A DNA stretch of 64,000 nucleotides from Caldalkalibacillus salinus (GTDB taxonomy: Bacteria > Bacillota > Bacilli > Caldalkalibacillales > JCM-10596), in contig NZ_JAERVL010000017.1 of NCBI RefSeq assembly GCF_016745835.1, forward strand, positions 85,813 to 149,812, read 5' to 3'. Both the position numbers and the translations under genes were made by a program. Positions 46,416 through 55,841 of this stretch are shown here, piece by piece. Each line of letters starts with the position of its first letter. Position 1 is the stretch's first letter. The notes under the pieces are model-generated. The model did not search any database. It had not been told where the DNA came from and was given only the letters and a program-made list of their open reading frames with translations.

Positions 46416-48077
46416 CTATTCATTCATGGGTAGACGTACGCCCTTTTCGGCTGCAACGTCCTTAGCCACATCATACCCTGCATCCGCATGACGGATAATG
46501 CCCATACCAGGGTCCGTGTTTAATACACGTTCTAAGCGCTGTTTCGCTTGTTCTGTTCCGTCTGCGACAGCCACCATCCCCGCATGGAGTGAGTAGCCCA
46601 TACCGACACCACCACCATGGTGAAATGAGACCCAGCTTGCGCCAGCGGCAGTGTTTATCAAGGCATTTAATACAGCCCAATCACCTACGGCATCGCTACC
46701 GTCCTTCATGCTTTCCGTTTCTCTATTAGGTGAAGCGACAGAACCACAGTCTAAGTGATCTCTGCCAATCACAATCGGTGCTTTTAACTCCCCTCGACGG
46801 ACGAGTTCGTTTATGGCAAGACCCATTTTGACTCGCTCCCCATACCCTAACCAACAGATACGGGCAGGTAATCCTTGAAACGCCACTTTCTGTTGTGCCA
46901 TATCGATCCAGCGGTGTAAGGCTTCATTCTCTGGAAACAGCTCCTTAATCAGGGCATCAGTACGGTAAATATCCTCTGGATCTCCTGATAAGGCTACCCA
47001 CCGGAAAGGGCCCTTTCCTTCACAGAATAGAGGTCTCATATACGCTGGCACAAAGCCAGGGAATTGAAAGGCCTGATCCACTCCTTCATCCTTGGCGACT
47101 TGACGGATATTGTTTCCATAGTCAAAGACGACAGATCCACTCCGTTGCAGGTCGAGCATCGCCTGCACATGTGTGGCCATACTTTGCTTCGCTTCTGTCA
47201 TATACCGGTCTGGATTTTCATGACGAAGTTCTGTTGCCGCTTGTAAAGTATACCCGCTAGGAATATAACCGTTTAAAGGGTCATGTGCAGAGGTTTGATC
47301 GGTGACGATATCTATTTTGACTTGTCTCGCCGTAAGCTCAGGCAACATATCCGCTGCATTCCCAACCAATCCAATTGAGAGTGCTTCGCCTTGTCGTCGC
47401 GCTTCCTCAGCCCATGTGAGTGCTTCTTGTAATGAGTGTGTTTTGCGATCACAATATTGTGTCTTTATCCTCTTGTCTATTCGCGCCTCATCGACTTCAA
47501 TGGCAATGACCACTCCCTCATTCATGGTAACGGCTAGTGGCTGTGCGCCTCCCATGCCACCCAGACCTGCTGTAACCGTTAAGGTGCCTTTCAAGCTTCC
47601 ACCAAAGTGTTGGTTTGCCACGGCTGAAAATGTTTCATATGTTCCCTGTAAAATGCCTTGTGTGGCAATATAGATCCAACTTCCTGCCGTCATTTGACCG
47701 TACATCATGAGTCCCTCTGCTTCTAGTTCACGAAAGTGTTCCCAGTTCGCCCATTGGGGGACTAAGACAGAGTTAGATATGAGCACCCGCGGCGCTTGCT
47801 CATGTGTTTTGAAAACGCCAACCGGTTTTCCGGATTGCACGAGCATCGTCTCATCGTCACCCAGGGTTTTTAATGTACGTACGATGGCGTGATACGCATC
47901 CCAGTCTCGTGCAGCCTTCCCTATACCGCCATAGACGACGAGATCTTCAGGTCTTTCGGCGACCTCAGGATCGAGGTTGTTCATGAGCATACGTAGCGCC
48001 GCTTCTTGTTCCCATCCCTTACATTCTTTCTCCATTCCTGTTTTCGCTTTGATGACACGGTTTGTGTTATTCATCAT
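46416..48077 (-). CDS. hutU: Urocanate hydratase
   Basis: 553 residues, close to the family length. NAD+-dependent hydration of urocanate to imidazolonepropionate. Conserved blocks: [58 protein letters not shown] (dinucleotide-binding glycines), [20 protein letters not shown] with the active-site Cys, and [20 protein letters not shown]. It lies 11 bp after hutH. Confidence 0.96.
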   Translation of the reverse strand: MMNNTNRVIKAKTGMEKECKGWEQEAALRMLMNNLDPEVAERPEDLVVYGGIGKAARDWDAYHAIVRTLKTLGDDETMLVQSGKPVGVFKTHEQAPRVLISNSVLVPQWANWEHFRELEAEGLMMYGQMTAGSWIYIATQGILQGTYETFSAVANQHFGGSLKGTLTVTAGLGGMGGAQPLAVTMNEGVVIAIEVDEARIDKRIKTQYCDRKTHSLQEALTWAEEARRQGEALSIGLVGNAADMLPELTARQVKIDIVTDQTSAHDPLNGYIPSGYTLQAATELRHENPDRYMTEAKQSMATHVQAMLDLQRSGSVVFDYGNNIRQVAKDEGVDQAFQFPGFVPAYMRPLFCEGKGPFRWVALSGDPEDIYRTDALIKELFPENEALHRWIDMAQQKVAFQGLPARICWLGYGERVKMGLAINELVRRGELKAPIVIGRDHLDCGSVASPNRETESMKDGSDAVGDWAVLNALINTAAGASWVSFHHGGGVGMGYSLHAGMVAVADGTEQAKQRLERVLNTDPGMGIIRHADAGYDVAKDVAAEKGVRLPMNE

Positions 48078-48088
48078 CGTACCCTCCC

Positions 48089-49654
48089 TTAATTCATAAC
48101 AGATTTGTTTTGTGATGGATCCAAGGTTAATTCGTAAGGTGCTTCACTAGGATTAAATGTGTCCTGTAACCATGCAGCGAGATGTTCAATATCTTGAGCT
48201 GTGGCACGGTCCTGATTCAGGGACTTAACCTGCTCTCTCCCTAACGTATAAAAGGCACTCGTGACGGGAGCAAGACGCTCTGGACCTCGATACTCCACCG
48301 CTTGCAGAGCACAAAATAGCTCAATCGCCAACACACGACGGACATTATCAATGACTTGGGTCGCATGTCTTGCGCCGATCGTTCCCATACTTACATGATC
48401 CTCCTGATTGGCGGACGACGGGATAGAATCAACACTTGCTGGATGGGCCAGTGTTTTATTCTCTGAAACGAGGGAAGCGGCACAGTATTGCAGAATCATG
48501 GCCCCTGACTGTAAGCCAGGTTCTGGACTAAGAAAAGCTGGCAAGTCATTAAGTTGGGGATTAACCAAACGTTCAATTCTTCGCTCTGAAATATTGGCCA
48601 TTTCAGCCATCGCAATGGCTAAGAAATCCATGGCTAAGGCCATCGGTTGTCCGTGAAAATTGCCACCCGACAGGACATCATCCGCTTCGGCAAACACCAA
48701 TGGATTATCGGTGGCTGCATTGATCTCTACCTCGAGCTTATCTCGCACATATTGTAAGGTTTGCCATGTGGCTCCGTGTACTTGAGGAATACATCTTAAT
48801 GAATAAGCGTCTTGAACACGCAACTCTCCCTGTCTAGTGACTAATTGACTATGTTGCAAACAGTGTCTAAGGCGCTTCGCTACCGTACGTTGTTCCTGAT
48901 AACCACGTGCGAGGTGAATGCGATCATCAAACGCATCGATGACACCTCTTAGTCCTTCTATGGTCATTGAAGCGATCAAGTCCGCTTGCAAGGCCACCGT
49001 CTCTGCGTTAAGCAGATTTAAAACGCCAACGGCCGTCATGACCTGTGTCCCGTTTATGAGTGCCAAGCCTTCCTTAGCTTGTAAACGAAGGGGCGTGATT
49101 TGCTTTTGCTGAAAAATATCTTGGCTCGACACGATGTGCCCTTCTTTGTATACCTCTCCCTCCCCCATGACGACGAGCGCCATGTGAGATAGCGGTGCCA
49201 GATCACCACTTGCTCCTAGTGATCCTTGTTGAGGAATCACGGGATGGATGTGCTCATTGAGTAGTTGAACTAAAAATGAGATGACTTCCGGACGCACACC
49301 AGAGTAACCTTTGACTAAGGCATTGGCCCTCAGGAGCAAAATGGTACGACTCACTTTTTCATCAAACGGTGCACCGACACCACAAGCATGACTCCGTATC
49401 AGGTTTGTTTGTAACGCCTCTACCTCATGCTTATGAATATAGACGTCACTTAATTTCCCAAATCCTGTCGTAATGCCATAAACGACTTGATTCTGCTCAA
49501 CGATATCCTGTACCGTTTGATGGCTTTCCCGCACGCGAAACCATGCTTCGTCTTTAACAGCCACCTTTTCACCTTTCATCACGACACGGTGGATTTCGTC
49601 TAACGTTAATGAGTACCCGTCTAAGGTGACTCTTTCGTTTCTCTCCTCTACCAT
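48089..49654 (-). CDS. hutH: Histidine ammonia-lyase
   Basis: 521 residues from ATG 49654, which follows AAGGAGAGG. The frame is open for another 29 codons upstream, but that part runs through the HutP-controlled terminator and has no ribosome binding site, so it is not coding. [14 protein letters not shown] contains the Ala-Ser-Gly triad (near residue 145) that cyclises to the MIO cofactor; [25 protein letters not shown] and [15 protein letters not shown] are further family motifs. It converts L-histidine to urocanate, the first step of the pathway. Confidence 0.96.
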   Translation of the reverse strand: MVEERNERVTLDGYSLTLDEIHRVVMKGEKVAVKDEAWFRVRESHQTVQDIVEQNQVVYGITTGFGKLSDVYIHKHEVEALQTNLIRSHACGVGAPFDEKVSRTILLLRANALVKGYSGVRPEVISFLVQLLNEHIHPVIPQQGSLGASGDLAPLSHMALVVMGEGEVYKEGHIVSSQDIFQQKQITPLRLQAKEGLALINGTQVMTAVGVLNLLNAETVALQADLIASMTIEGLRGVIDAFDDRIHLARGYQEQRTVAKRLRHCLQHSQLVTRQGELRVQDAYSLRCIPQVHGATWQTLQYVRDKLEVEINAATDNPLVFAEADDVLSGGNFHGQPMALAMDFLAIAMAEMANISERRIERLVNPQLNDLPAFLSPEPGLQSGAMILQYCAASLVSENKTLAHPASVDSIPSSANQEDHVSMGTIGARHATQVIDNVRRVLAIELFCALQAVEYRGPERLAPVTSAFYTLGREQVKSLNQDRATAQDIEHLAAWLQDTFNPSEAPYELTLDPSQNKSVMN

Positions 49655-49683
49655 TGCAATCCTCTCCTTATTTGGGATAAGGT

Positions 49684-49737
49684 CTAAAAAAAACAAAAAG
49701 GGGCTACATCCCCTGCGTCGCAGAAGATATAGCCCCC
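49684..49737 (-). terminator. HutP-controlled terminator between hutP and hutH
   Basis: On the minus strand GGGGCTA and TAGCCCC pair at the base of a stem-loop (49700-49737) that is followed by TTTTTGTTTTTTTT. It directly abuts a NAG-N4 HutP site and precedes the hutH ribosome binding site. Confidence 0.9.
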
Positions 49738-49761
49738 TCATAACTCATGACTATGGGCCTA
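49737..49761 (-). promoter_or_regulatory. HutP RNA-binding site before the terminator
   Basis: On the minus strand TAG (49753-49751), TCAT, GAG (49746-49744), TTAT, GAG (49739-49737): three NAG triplets with exact 4-nt spacers, the known HutP recognition pattern, with a further TAG five bases upstream (49761-49759). The last triplet touches the terminator stem, so histidine-bound HutP would prevent it forming. Confidence 0.85.
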
Positions 49762-49772
49762 ATATTCACTTG

Positions 49773-50228
49773 TTAAATATGGTTAACGCCTAATCCCACA
49801 GCTTCGTGCTCTAAGCCTTTCACTGGTGCTCCGATCGTGCCATACAGGGCGACCGCAATCCACTCCCCTTCATCCTCCTTATCGGGGTATGGTTGGCCTC
49901 TGACAATGGCGAACGTAAGACCAACTGTTCGTAGGACAGAACCTAGCTGGACTTGCCCTCTTGTCACACCATGTAACGCTTCAATGATGGCATGATACAG
50001 CGCGTGTGTGTCTCGATACGTGTCTGTACTGATTAAACCGTTTCTTTTAGCTGCCGTTTCTATTGCCGCCACAATTTTGTGGGTGTCCATGGCTCCTGAT
50101 TTGCCGATACAGTAGGTAAAGCCCTGCTTGACCACTTCATCTGCAAAAGGGGAGGTACCTTCATCTTGCGCATGGAGAGCAAGTATAACGGCATTTCTAC
50201 CAATCCGATGGTCCGTTTGCTGATTCAT
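49773..50228 (-). CDS. hutP: Hut operon RNA-binding antitermination protein HutP
   Basis: 151 residues, family length. His residues that coordinate Mg2+ with L-histidine are present: DTHALYHAI (HxxxH) and the C-terminal [13 protein letters not shown]; the RNA-contact region includes [19 protein letters not shown] and the [12 protein letters not shown] loop. It binds NAG repeats on hut mRNA as a hexamer and stops termination. ATG follows AGAGGG. First gene of hutP-H-U-I-G; a second NAG array lies in its own leader. Confidence 0.94.
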   Translation of the reverse strand: MNQQTDHRIGRNAVILALHAQDEGTSPFADEVVKQGFTYCIGKSGAMDTHKIVAAIETAAKRNGLISTDTYRDTHALYHAIIEALHGVTRGQVQLGSVLRTVGLTFAIVRGQPYPDKEDEGEWIAVALYGTIGAPVKGLEHEAVGLGVNHI

Positions 50229-50281
50229 TATGTCCCTCTTCCCATTTAAGTCAATGTCTTAAAGATGCTTACTATCTATAT

Positions 50282-50332
50282 CTCATCACTTAGGTCTCAT
50301 AACTAATGTCTAAACACCTTATCTTATAACTA
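50282..50332 (-). promoter_or_regulatory. Extended NAG-N4 array in the hutP 5' leader
   Basis: On the minus strand five triplets in exact 7-nt register: TAG (50312), TAG (50305), GAG (50298), AAG (50291), GAG (50284), each separated by 4 nt. A pair TAG (50332)-TTAT-AAG (50325) precedes them one base out of phase. The array starts within about 10 nt of the expected transcription start. Spacing fits HutP, not TRAP (2-3 nt). Confidence 0.7.
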
Positions 50333-50344
50333 GTATCTTCTTAC

Positions 50345-50373
50345 ATTGTAGAAGGGGAGGAAATCGTTGTCAA
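50345..50373 (-). promoter_or_regulatory. Sigma-A promoter of the hut operon
   Basis: On the minus strand a consensus TTGACA (50368-50373) and TACAAT (50345-50350) with a 17-bp spacer. The -35 box overlaps the stop codon of the upstream gene. Confidence 0.85.
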
Positions 50374-50738
50374 TATGTCTTCATTGATCTATGCTCCCGC
50401 TGCATATATTTTTTTAGAGCCAGCTTGACTTCACCTTGCAAATATTCTACCCAAATGGCATAAGTGTCGCGATATCCTTTGTGTCTAAAATCAATAGACA
50501 CCCCTTGTTTAGACATCATCTCTTTCTCAATGACAATGCCCTCCCGCTTCAAGGCAGCCTTCGCTGTTTTTAAATCTTGCAGCACTTGATGCCTGACGTT
50601 CTCACCCCATTCTTGATACACTTCCTTCAGCTTGATGTCGACGCTTTGTAGCCGGCGCTCATTATAATCTAGGCATTTTAATAGCACTTGTAAGACCGTA
50701 TACGTTTTTAACGTCGCAAATGGTGAAACAGTTTTCAT
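50370..50738 (-). CDS. Uncharacterised charged protein, probably helical
   Basis: 122 residues from ATG 50738, 7 nt after AAGGGGTGA. Not recognised. It is rich in Lys, Arg, Glu and Leu and looks largely helical (VLQVLLKCLDYNERRLQ, VRHQVLQDLKTAKAALKREG), with a C-terminal WVEYLQGEVKLALKKYM. No signal peptide or membrane segment. Its stop codon overlaps the hut promoter, so it is a separate unit from the hut operon but codirectional. Confidence 0.65.
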   Translation of the reverse strand: MKTVSPFATLKTYTVLQVLLKCLDYNERRLQSVDIKLKEVYQEWGENVRHQVLQDLKTAKAALKREGIVIEKEMMSKQGVSIDFRHKGYRDTYAIWVEYLQGEVKLALKKYMQREHRSMKTY

Positions 50739-50801
50739 CCTAACTTCACCCCTTATCAAGTTAGACAGATACGCAAGGAACGTATGTTCTTATTATGCCA
50801 T

Positions 50802-50833
50802 AAAAAAAGGAGGAATTATAGTCCTTTCCTCCT
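50802..50833 (-). terminator. Intrinsic terminator after the HAD phosphatase gene
   Basis: AGGAGGAA/TTCCTCCT stem followed on the minus strand by seven T. Confidence 0.85.
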
Positions 50834-50865
50834 GGTTATATTTACCTATTAACGATGGTGATGCG

Positions 50866-51537
50866 CTAACTAGTGCTTTGTACAGCTTGTATCACATCAG
50901 AAAATGATTTATCCGCCATAGAATGAAGGGTCAGGCTGACTTCTTTCTCTGGTGGTCTGTGCGTGGTGATCGTATTCGGCACCCATACACAGTGTATACC
51001 TGCACTTACTGCTGCGTGTGCCCCGTGCCCCGAGTCTTCAAAGGCAATCGCTTCTTCACCTTTGATCCCGAGCTTATCTAGCGCACGCAAATATAATGCT
51101 GGGTCAGGCTTGACGTGCTCTACGTCATCACTCGTGTTGATGGTCTCAAAATAATCGTAGATGTGGTGAGCTCTCAGGTAATGCTCAACCCACTCACGCT
51201 CAGAACTAGAAGCTAAGCCGATCTTAAGTCCCATTCGTTTCGCCTCGGAGAGATATTCCCTGACACCCGGACGTAAATCCTGCTCCAACATGATTTGCTC
51301 GTATTTCTCTTTTCTTTGTTGGAATAAGATAGCTTTATCCAAGCGTTCCCCTATCAGTTCCTGTAGATAATCATCAGGATGGAAAGCATCAAATGTCGTC
51401 CCAACCACTTGTAAGTATTTCTCTAAAGGGAGCGTTTGATTATACTTGGCAAATACATGATCAAAAGCGTGATACCACGCTGTTTCGGTATCTAAAATCA
51501 ACCCATCAAAATCAAAAATAACGCCTTTAATACTCAT
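50866..51537 (-). CDS. HAD-superfamily phosphatase (YhcW/beta-phosphoglucomutase-like)
   Basis: 223 residues from ATG 51537, after GGAGGAGG. HAD motifs I-IV: GVIFDFDGLILDTE (nucleophile Asp), LASSSEREWVEHYL, KPDPALYLRALDKLGI (Lys) and AFEDSGHGAHAAVSAGI (acidic pair). The alpha-helical cap (about 20-85) is of the C1 type found in beta-phosphoglucomutase and YhcW. Substrate unknown: a sugar phosphate or small phosphometabolite. Confidence 0.88.
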   Translation of the reverse strand: MSIKGVIFDFDGLILDTETAWYHAFDHVFAKYNQTLPLEKYLQVVGTTFDAFHPDDYLQELIGERLDKAILFQQRKEKYEQIMLEQDLRPGVREYLSEAKRMGLKIGLASSSEREWVEHYLRAHHIYDYFETINTSDDVEHVKPDPALYLRALDKLGIKGEEAIAFEDSGHGAHAAVSAGIHCVWVPNTITTHRPPEKEVSLTLHSMADKSFSDVIQAVQSTS

Positions 51538-51572
51538 ATTTGTTCCTCCTCCACTCTTCAATACGGATAGAT

Positions 51573-51622
51573 GTTTCTCTTTCATTTCTCTCTCGTTTCT
51601 CTCTCGTTTCTCTTTCGTTTCT
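51573..51622. repeat. 11-bp tandem repeat, about four and a half copies
   Basis: Copies of (G/A)TTTCTCT(C/T)TC at 51573, 51584, 51595 and 51606 plus a partial copy, between the HAD gene start and the amj stop. Strictly pyrimidine-rich on the plus strand except for the leading purine. Confidence 0.8.
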
Positions 51623-51645
51623 ACTTTTTACTACTTCGTGACCTG

Positions 51646-52467
51646 TTACGATACAGCAATGAACCGAGTGAGCCACGCGATATAATGGGCCGCAGGTATA
51701 AACAAAAGCTGGGCCAACAGCGTGCCACAGACTCTTGAGATCACAAGCATGCCCGTAACGTCTCTCAACGTTAAGTAACGTCCTTGATTCCGATGCACTT
51801 CATCCGCTAGTAAGGACACTTTCGGATCGATAAACACAACAAGCAGAACGGTGGCGATACCGTTGACCAACCCTGAAGCCATAATGGCAGTGGCGGCTCG
51901 ATCTGGTGCGAGTAGAGCCGCGTATAAAGCCGAAAGCACCCCGATTGTGTAAATCGCAGTGATTAACATATTCATGAGGAAAAAAGACACTGGCATCGCC
52001 TTAAGATTAAGTTTATTTACAAAGGCTAAGGTTGGCCATTTAATATGCCGACCTACCCTTTTCCAAATACGAATATGTAAGGATGAACGGAGTAGTGCTG
52101 GTATAGAACCTTTTTCCTGGTGTAGGTGCAATACCGCTCTGGAAAATAAAGCCACGAAAGTCGGAAGTAGGATGGCCCCTAATAGGGTGCCAAATGTGGC
52201 CGCTCCAATAATGACCCTAAACTGTTGACTGACATAGGTCAGCGTGTCGACATGGGGGGCGACATCTATGAGACTCCCTGTGAAAGGCTGTTGGACCATA
52301 TTCCCCATTCGCGATACGATCACTAACATATTAAACAATGAGAGAGACAGAGCTAAGAATCCTATTCTCGCTCCTGATAATCGTGTGCCGTAAGCCAACG
52401 TTTCAATGGTATGAATAAGAATAATGAATACGGAAATTAACAGTACTTTGGTCGTTATCACATCCAC
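51646..52467 (-). CDS. amj: Lipid II flippase Amj family protein
   Basis: 273 residues, about six transmembrane helices, starting MDVITTKVLLISVFIILIHTIETLAYGTRLSGAR and ending in the family's HRNQGRYLTLRDVTGMLVISRVCGTLLAQLLFIPAA. Amj (YdaH) flips lipid-linked peptidoglycan precursor and is induced under envelope stress when MurJ fails in B. subtilis. Start is GTG 52467, 8 nt after AGGAG. The neighbouring genes are also envelope-related. Confidence 0.88.
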   Translation of the reverse strand: MDVITTKVLLISVFIILIHTIETLAYGTRLSGARIGFLALSLSLFNMLVIVSRMGNMVQQPFTGSLIDVAPHVDTLTYVSQQFRVIIGAATFGTLLGAILLPTFVALFSRAVLHLHQEKGSIPALLRSSLHIRIWKRVGRHIKWPTLAFVNKLNLKAMPVSFFLMNMLITAIYTIGVLSALYAALLAPDRAATAIMASGLVNGIATVLLVVFIDPKVSLLADEVHRNQGRYLTLRDVTGMLVISRVCGTLLAQLLFIPAAHYIAWLTRFIAVS

Positions 52468-52531
52468 TTTAGCAGCTCCTAAGGGTTACTAGTCCCATTC
52501 TATCACGCTTCCTTAAGTATGTCTCATATAC

Positions 52532-52570
52532 GAAAAATAAAAACTACCCAAGAAGGGGTTGGGTAGCTTT
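52532..52570 (-). terminator. Intrinsic terminator after the NlpC/P60 gene
   Basis: CTACCCA/TGGGTAG stem followed on the minus strand by TTTTTATTTTTC; it starts at the stop codon. Confidence 0.85.
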
Positions 52571-53598
52571 TACTGTGTATCTGTGCTTATTCTTTTCGCC
52601 CCTAAGTAAACTTCTCGGTATAGCGAGTCACGTTTATTAAGGTTTTCAATCTGTACACCATCCTCGGGCACAGGAGAGGCATGAATCATGTAACCGTGAC
52701 CGGCGTAAATACCGACATGACCGACAATACGGTTGCTTTCAAAACGTCCTGGCCAATAGAAGAACAGTAAATCTCCACGCTTGAGATCTTTGACTGGGAC
52801 ATACTCTCCTCGTTTGGCTTGATGACGAGACACACGTGGCAAATCAATGCCATGTTGCTTATACACGTACTGTGTAAAAGAAGAACAATCAAATGTCTCC
52901 TCATAACCTGAGGGTGATCCAAAGACATAAGGGGTGCCTAAGTACTGCTTCGCTGTCTCAATGATACTATCCGCAACTTGTGGGGCAACAGCCGGGATAT
53001 CCTCCGTGTCACCGTTATCATCTTGTGGCAGGTCGTCCAAACTCTCATGGCGTTTAAAACCGTAAGACTCCGTTTCGCGTTCAGTATTGATTGTGATACG
53101 TCGGTCTTGCTTTTTTGCCTCTACGTTCTCCCCTAAGATTTGGTTCAAGGAGATAACGGGAATGAGGACTTCCTCGTCCACCATCGTTAAAGGCGAAGAC
53201 AATCTGACCTCTTCCCCCTCCACTAAAGTTCGGTTGGTTTGTAAATCGAACGCTAGCAACACATCTGTGAAACCAGCTTTAATGTCTTGACCTTCATCCA
53301 CAACCTTATAATTTAATAGCTCTAACACTGGCACGAGTGGCACATAGGTTAACCCACCTTTACGGTACGTTGTGATGTCGTCCAGTGTTTCACCGTTTAA
53401 CATAAGCGTCATGGTTTCTTGGCCCTTTTGCAAAGCACCATTCTCAGATTGATCCGCGCTGAAAGGATTGACATGTAAATCAATGAAGGATTCATCTTGA
53501 TTTTGTTGTTCCATCCCTTGATCTCCCGTTCCACAAGCGGATACTAGGACACTTAACAGCAGCATGATCATGACCTTTTGACCATGTCTCAGTTGCAC
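52570..53598 (-). CDS. Lipoprotein with copper-amine-oxidase-N and NlpC/P60 domains
   Basis: About 342 residues. A lipoprotein signal with lipobox LVSACG is followed by a stalk domain (about 60-175, YVPLVPVLELLNYKV and VLIPVISLNQILGE) of the CuAO-N type and by NlpC/P60 (about 210-342) with catalytic Cys in FDCSSFTQYVY, His in VGHVGIYAG and a third polar His in MIHASP. Probably a D,L-endopeptidase trimming peptidoglycan stems at the outer face of the membrane. ATG 53610 abuts GGGAGG with no spacing, so GTG 53598 (12 nt away) or GTG 53607 may be used. Confidence 0.87.
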   Translation of the reverse strand: MQLRHGQKVMIMLLLSVLVSACGTGDQGMEQQNQDESFIDLHVNPFSADQSENGALQKGQETMTLMLNGETLDDITTYRKGGLTYVPLVPVLELLNYKVVDEGQDIKAGFTDVLLAFDLQTNRTLVEGEEVRLSSPLTMVDEEVLIPVISLNQILGENVEAKKQDRRITINTERETESYGFKRHESLDDLPQDDNGDTEDIPAVAPQVADSIIETAKQYLGTPYVFGSPSGYEETFDCSSFTQYVYKQHGIDLPRVSRHQAKRGEYVPVKDLKRGDLLFFYWPGRFESNRIVGHVGIYAGHGYMIHASPVPEDGVQIENLNKRDSLYREVYLGAKRISTDTQ

Positions 53599-53731
53599 TA
53601 TTATCACCATCCTCCCACTCTATTTTTTGCCATTCAGACGATTTTCATCCATTTATTTAACAAATATATGTGGACATACTGTTTCTCAGCAGCGCATACA
53701 ATGATGTAGGACGATACGGAGAGGTGAAAAC

Positions 53732-54361
53732 ATGCTGCCTAAGATATCAGCATTTTTTTATGTTTTGATCTTATTATGGCTAACCGTGTTACCATTCATA
53801 TGGCGACAAAGATTAGCACAAATGACCGGGATGATGTTAGCCATGTCAGTGGGCATGATCGTGGGTTTAAGTACAGGGTGTCTACTGGGCATACTGTTTC
53901 CTACATATTATGTACAAGTGACCATTATCAGCATGGTGATCGGGAGTATATTGGGCAGTGTTGCTGGCCTGCCCAGCCATGTTATAGCTGTACTAGATGG
54001 CTTGTTGTCTGGCGTTATGGGTGGGATGATGGGGGCGATGTTAGGGGTGATGATACCGTACAATGAAGCGGTCGTCATGGTCCAAGTACTCTCTACCATC
54101 TGTGTTACGGCCCTCTTTTTTGTATATCTTATGTGTATTGAATGCATTGAACAAAGTCAACATCACAGTCCATCAGGTGACAGACAAAATGACAAGCCAA
54201 ACGTAAAAAAAAGGCGACTACACCACACATGGTTGTTCACGTCACCTCTTCCTATGTTCATGTTGATCCTATTGTTTTGCATTTTAACGAGCCAGTTGGA
54301 AACCGTACACTTAGAACCTCTGGAGAGTGAGCCACAGCAACATCGTACTCCTGACCTTTAA
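53732..54361 (+). CDS. Uncharacterised multi-pass membrane protein
   Basis: 209 residues, ATG after AGAGGTGA. Not recognised. Four or five hydrophobic segments in the first 135 residues, with repeated small-residue packing motifs (GMIVGLSTGCLLG, GSILGSVAG, GLLSGVMGGMMGAMLGVM) and many Met, then a His/Lys/Arg-rich cytoplasmic stretch (about 140-165) and a final helix (PLPMFMLILLFCILT). The Gly/Met-rich helices recall small metal- or solute-transport channels, but this is only impression. Its last 4 bp overlap the convergent carboxypeptidase gene. Confidence 0.65.
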   Translation: MLPKISAFFYVLILLWLTVLPFIWRQRLAQMTGMMLAMSVGMIVGLSTGCLLGILFPTYYVQVTIISMVIGSILGSVAGLPSHVIAVLDGLLSGVMGGMMGAMLGVMIPYNEAVVMVQVLSTICVTALFFVYLMCIECIEQSQHHSPSGDRQNDKPNVKKRRLHHTWLFTSPLPMFMLILLFCILTSQLETVHLEPLESEPQQHRTPDL

Positions 54362-55653
54362 TAGAACAATCGTCTTTTCCTTTGGCGACGTCTTCTTAAG
54401 TATAAGAAAACGAGTCCACTGACGATGATCAATCCACCTATTACGGTGTACATCCCCCTATTTGACCTTGAGGAAGGGCCATCCGAATCGTTTGAGTTCG
54501 TCATTGAGACACTGGCAACGACAGCTTCGGCTACCTCATCCTGTGAAAATGTAAGCGGAGAGCGATGTCCCATCATTGCCGAATAAAAGTTATTTTGCAC
54601 ATAGGACTGTTCGTCCTGAAGTAAAACATGGGCTAACGTCTCTCCTTCTACTGTTTTTACGGACAGAAGCCCATTGGCGTTCACCTCCATCCGATAGTTT
54701 GCCACTCTGTCTACTGTTATAGCTGTATCGTGTGGCACACGGTACACACGATCTTCGACGCGATAGACTTTTCCTTGTTCCATATGCAACGTCTTATAAT
54801 GTTTAAACCCATAATCTAGAAGCTGAGTCATGTCCTTATAAACGGCGTCAGCAGAGGGAGCCCCTAACGTCACGGCAATCAGTTCAGTGTCCTCACGCTT
54901 CGCTGCTCCGACAAGGGTGTGACCTGAACGCCTAACATAGCCATTTTTGACCCCGGTGGCACCGTCATATTGACGGATCAGTCTATTATGATTGTAGATG
55001 GTCGTTTCCCAAGCCTCTCCAACCCACTCCATGCTGTTGGTACCGACAACCTCCCGAAACACTTCATTTTCCATGGCGTACTGTGTCATCATGGCCATGT
55101 CATATGCGGTCGTATAATGGTTATCATCAAATAAACCGTGGGGATTTGTAAAATGTGTGTCCTTCACCCCTACCGTTTCTCGTACAAATGCATTCATACG
55201 TTGAGAAAAAGCCTCTTCCGTGTGGTCAAAGTGTTCTGCAATCGCAGTCCCAGCGTCATTACCTGAAGCCATGAGCAAACCCTGAATGAGTTTTAACAAA
55301 GGCACTTGCTCCCCTTCCTCCAGATAAACCCTCGTGCCAATCACGTTGCGAGCATTCTCGCTCACTGTGACTATTTCTTCTGTATCCCCTTGTTCTATGG
55401 CGACAATGCCAGTGACAATCTTTGTAATGCTAGCTGGATACATCTGTTGATGCGCGTTTTTTTCATACAAAATATCACCCGTGGTACCATCGATTAAAAT
55501 GGCCGTCTCACTCTGGAGACGAGGTTCCTCGGCTTTTGCCATTGCCGTTAGAGAAGACGGCGTGAAGAAAATACATAAGATAAGTACAGTAAACCGAAGG
55601 ATGGTGCCTGACTTAGGTCGTCTGCCATCTTGAGGGACTACATGTTCTCTCAT
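54358..55653 (-). CDS. D-alanyl-D-alanine carboxypeptidase (S11, low-molecular-weight PBP)
   Basis: 431 residues. Signal peptide (about 20-40), catalytic domain with SITK (Ser nucleophile and Lys) in MYPASITKIVTG, SGN in LLMASGNDAGTA, and the third motif present as KNG (GVKNGYVRRSGHTLVGAAKRE) instead of KTG. A beta-rich C-terminal domain (about 280-365) and a C-terminal membrane anchor (about 402-422) ending in a run of Arg/Lys. It trims stem pentapeptides and so limits cross-linking; resembles DacF/DacA of bacilli. ATG is 8 nt after AGGAGG. Confidence 0.88.
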   Translation of the reverse strand: MREHVVPQDGRRPKSGTILRFTVLILCIFFTPSSLTAMAKAEEPRLQSETAILIDGTTGDILYEKNAHQQMYPASITKIVTGIVAIEQGDTEEIVTVSENARNVIGTRVYLEEGEQVPLLKLIQGLLMASGNDAGTAIAEHFDHTEEAFSQRMNAFVRETVGVKDTHFTNPHGLFDDNHYTTAYDMAMMTQYAMENEVFREVVGTNSMEWVGEAWETTIYNHNRLIRQYDGATGVKNGYVRRSGHTLVGAAKREDTELIAVTLGAPSADAVYKDMTQLLDYGFKHYKTLHMEQGKVYRVEDRVYRVPHDTAITVDRVANYRMEVNANGLLSVKTVEGETLAHVLLQDEQSYVQNNFYSAMMGHRSPLTFSQDEVAEAVVASVSMTNSNDSDGPSSRSNRGMYTVIGGLIIVSGLVFLYLRRRRQRKRRLFY

Positions 55654-55841
55654 GTCCTCATCCTCCTTTTTTCTTAATTTACTCTATACATATGTTTCAC
55701 TGTCCGATTAGCATGTGGTCATAATGGTCTTTGTCCACAAAATACACCCTTAAGACTACCATGAATTTTTTATCATATGATGATCCTATTAAAATGCCAT
55801 TAAAATGCCATATTATTAGGAATTTTTACCTACTACAGAAC

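Noticed and set aside
49655..49741. N-terminal extension of HutH by 29 codons.
   Set aside because: It runs through the HutP site and terminator, has no ribosome binding site, and AAGGAGAGG directly precedes ATG 49654.
50282..50332. TRAP (tryptophan RNA-binding attenuation protein) site in the hutP leader.
   Set aside because: TRAP sites have 2-3 nt spacers; the spacers here are exactly 4 nt, and the genes are for histidine use.
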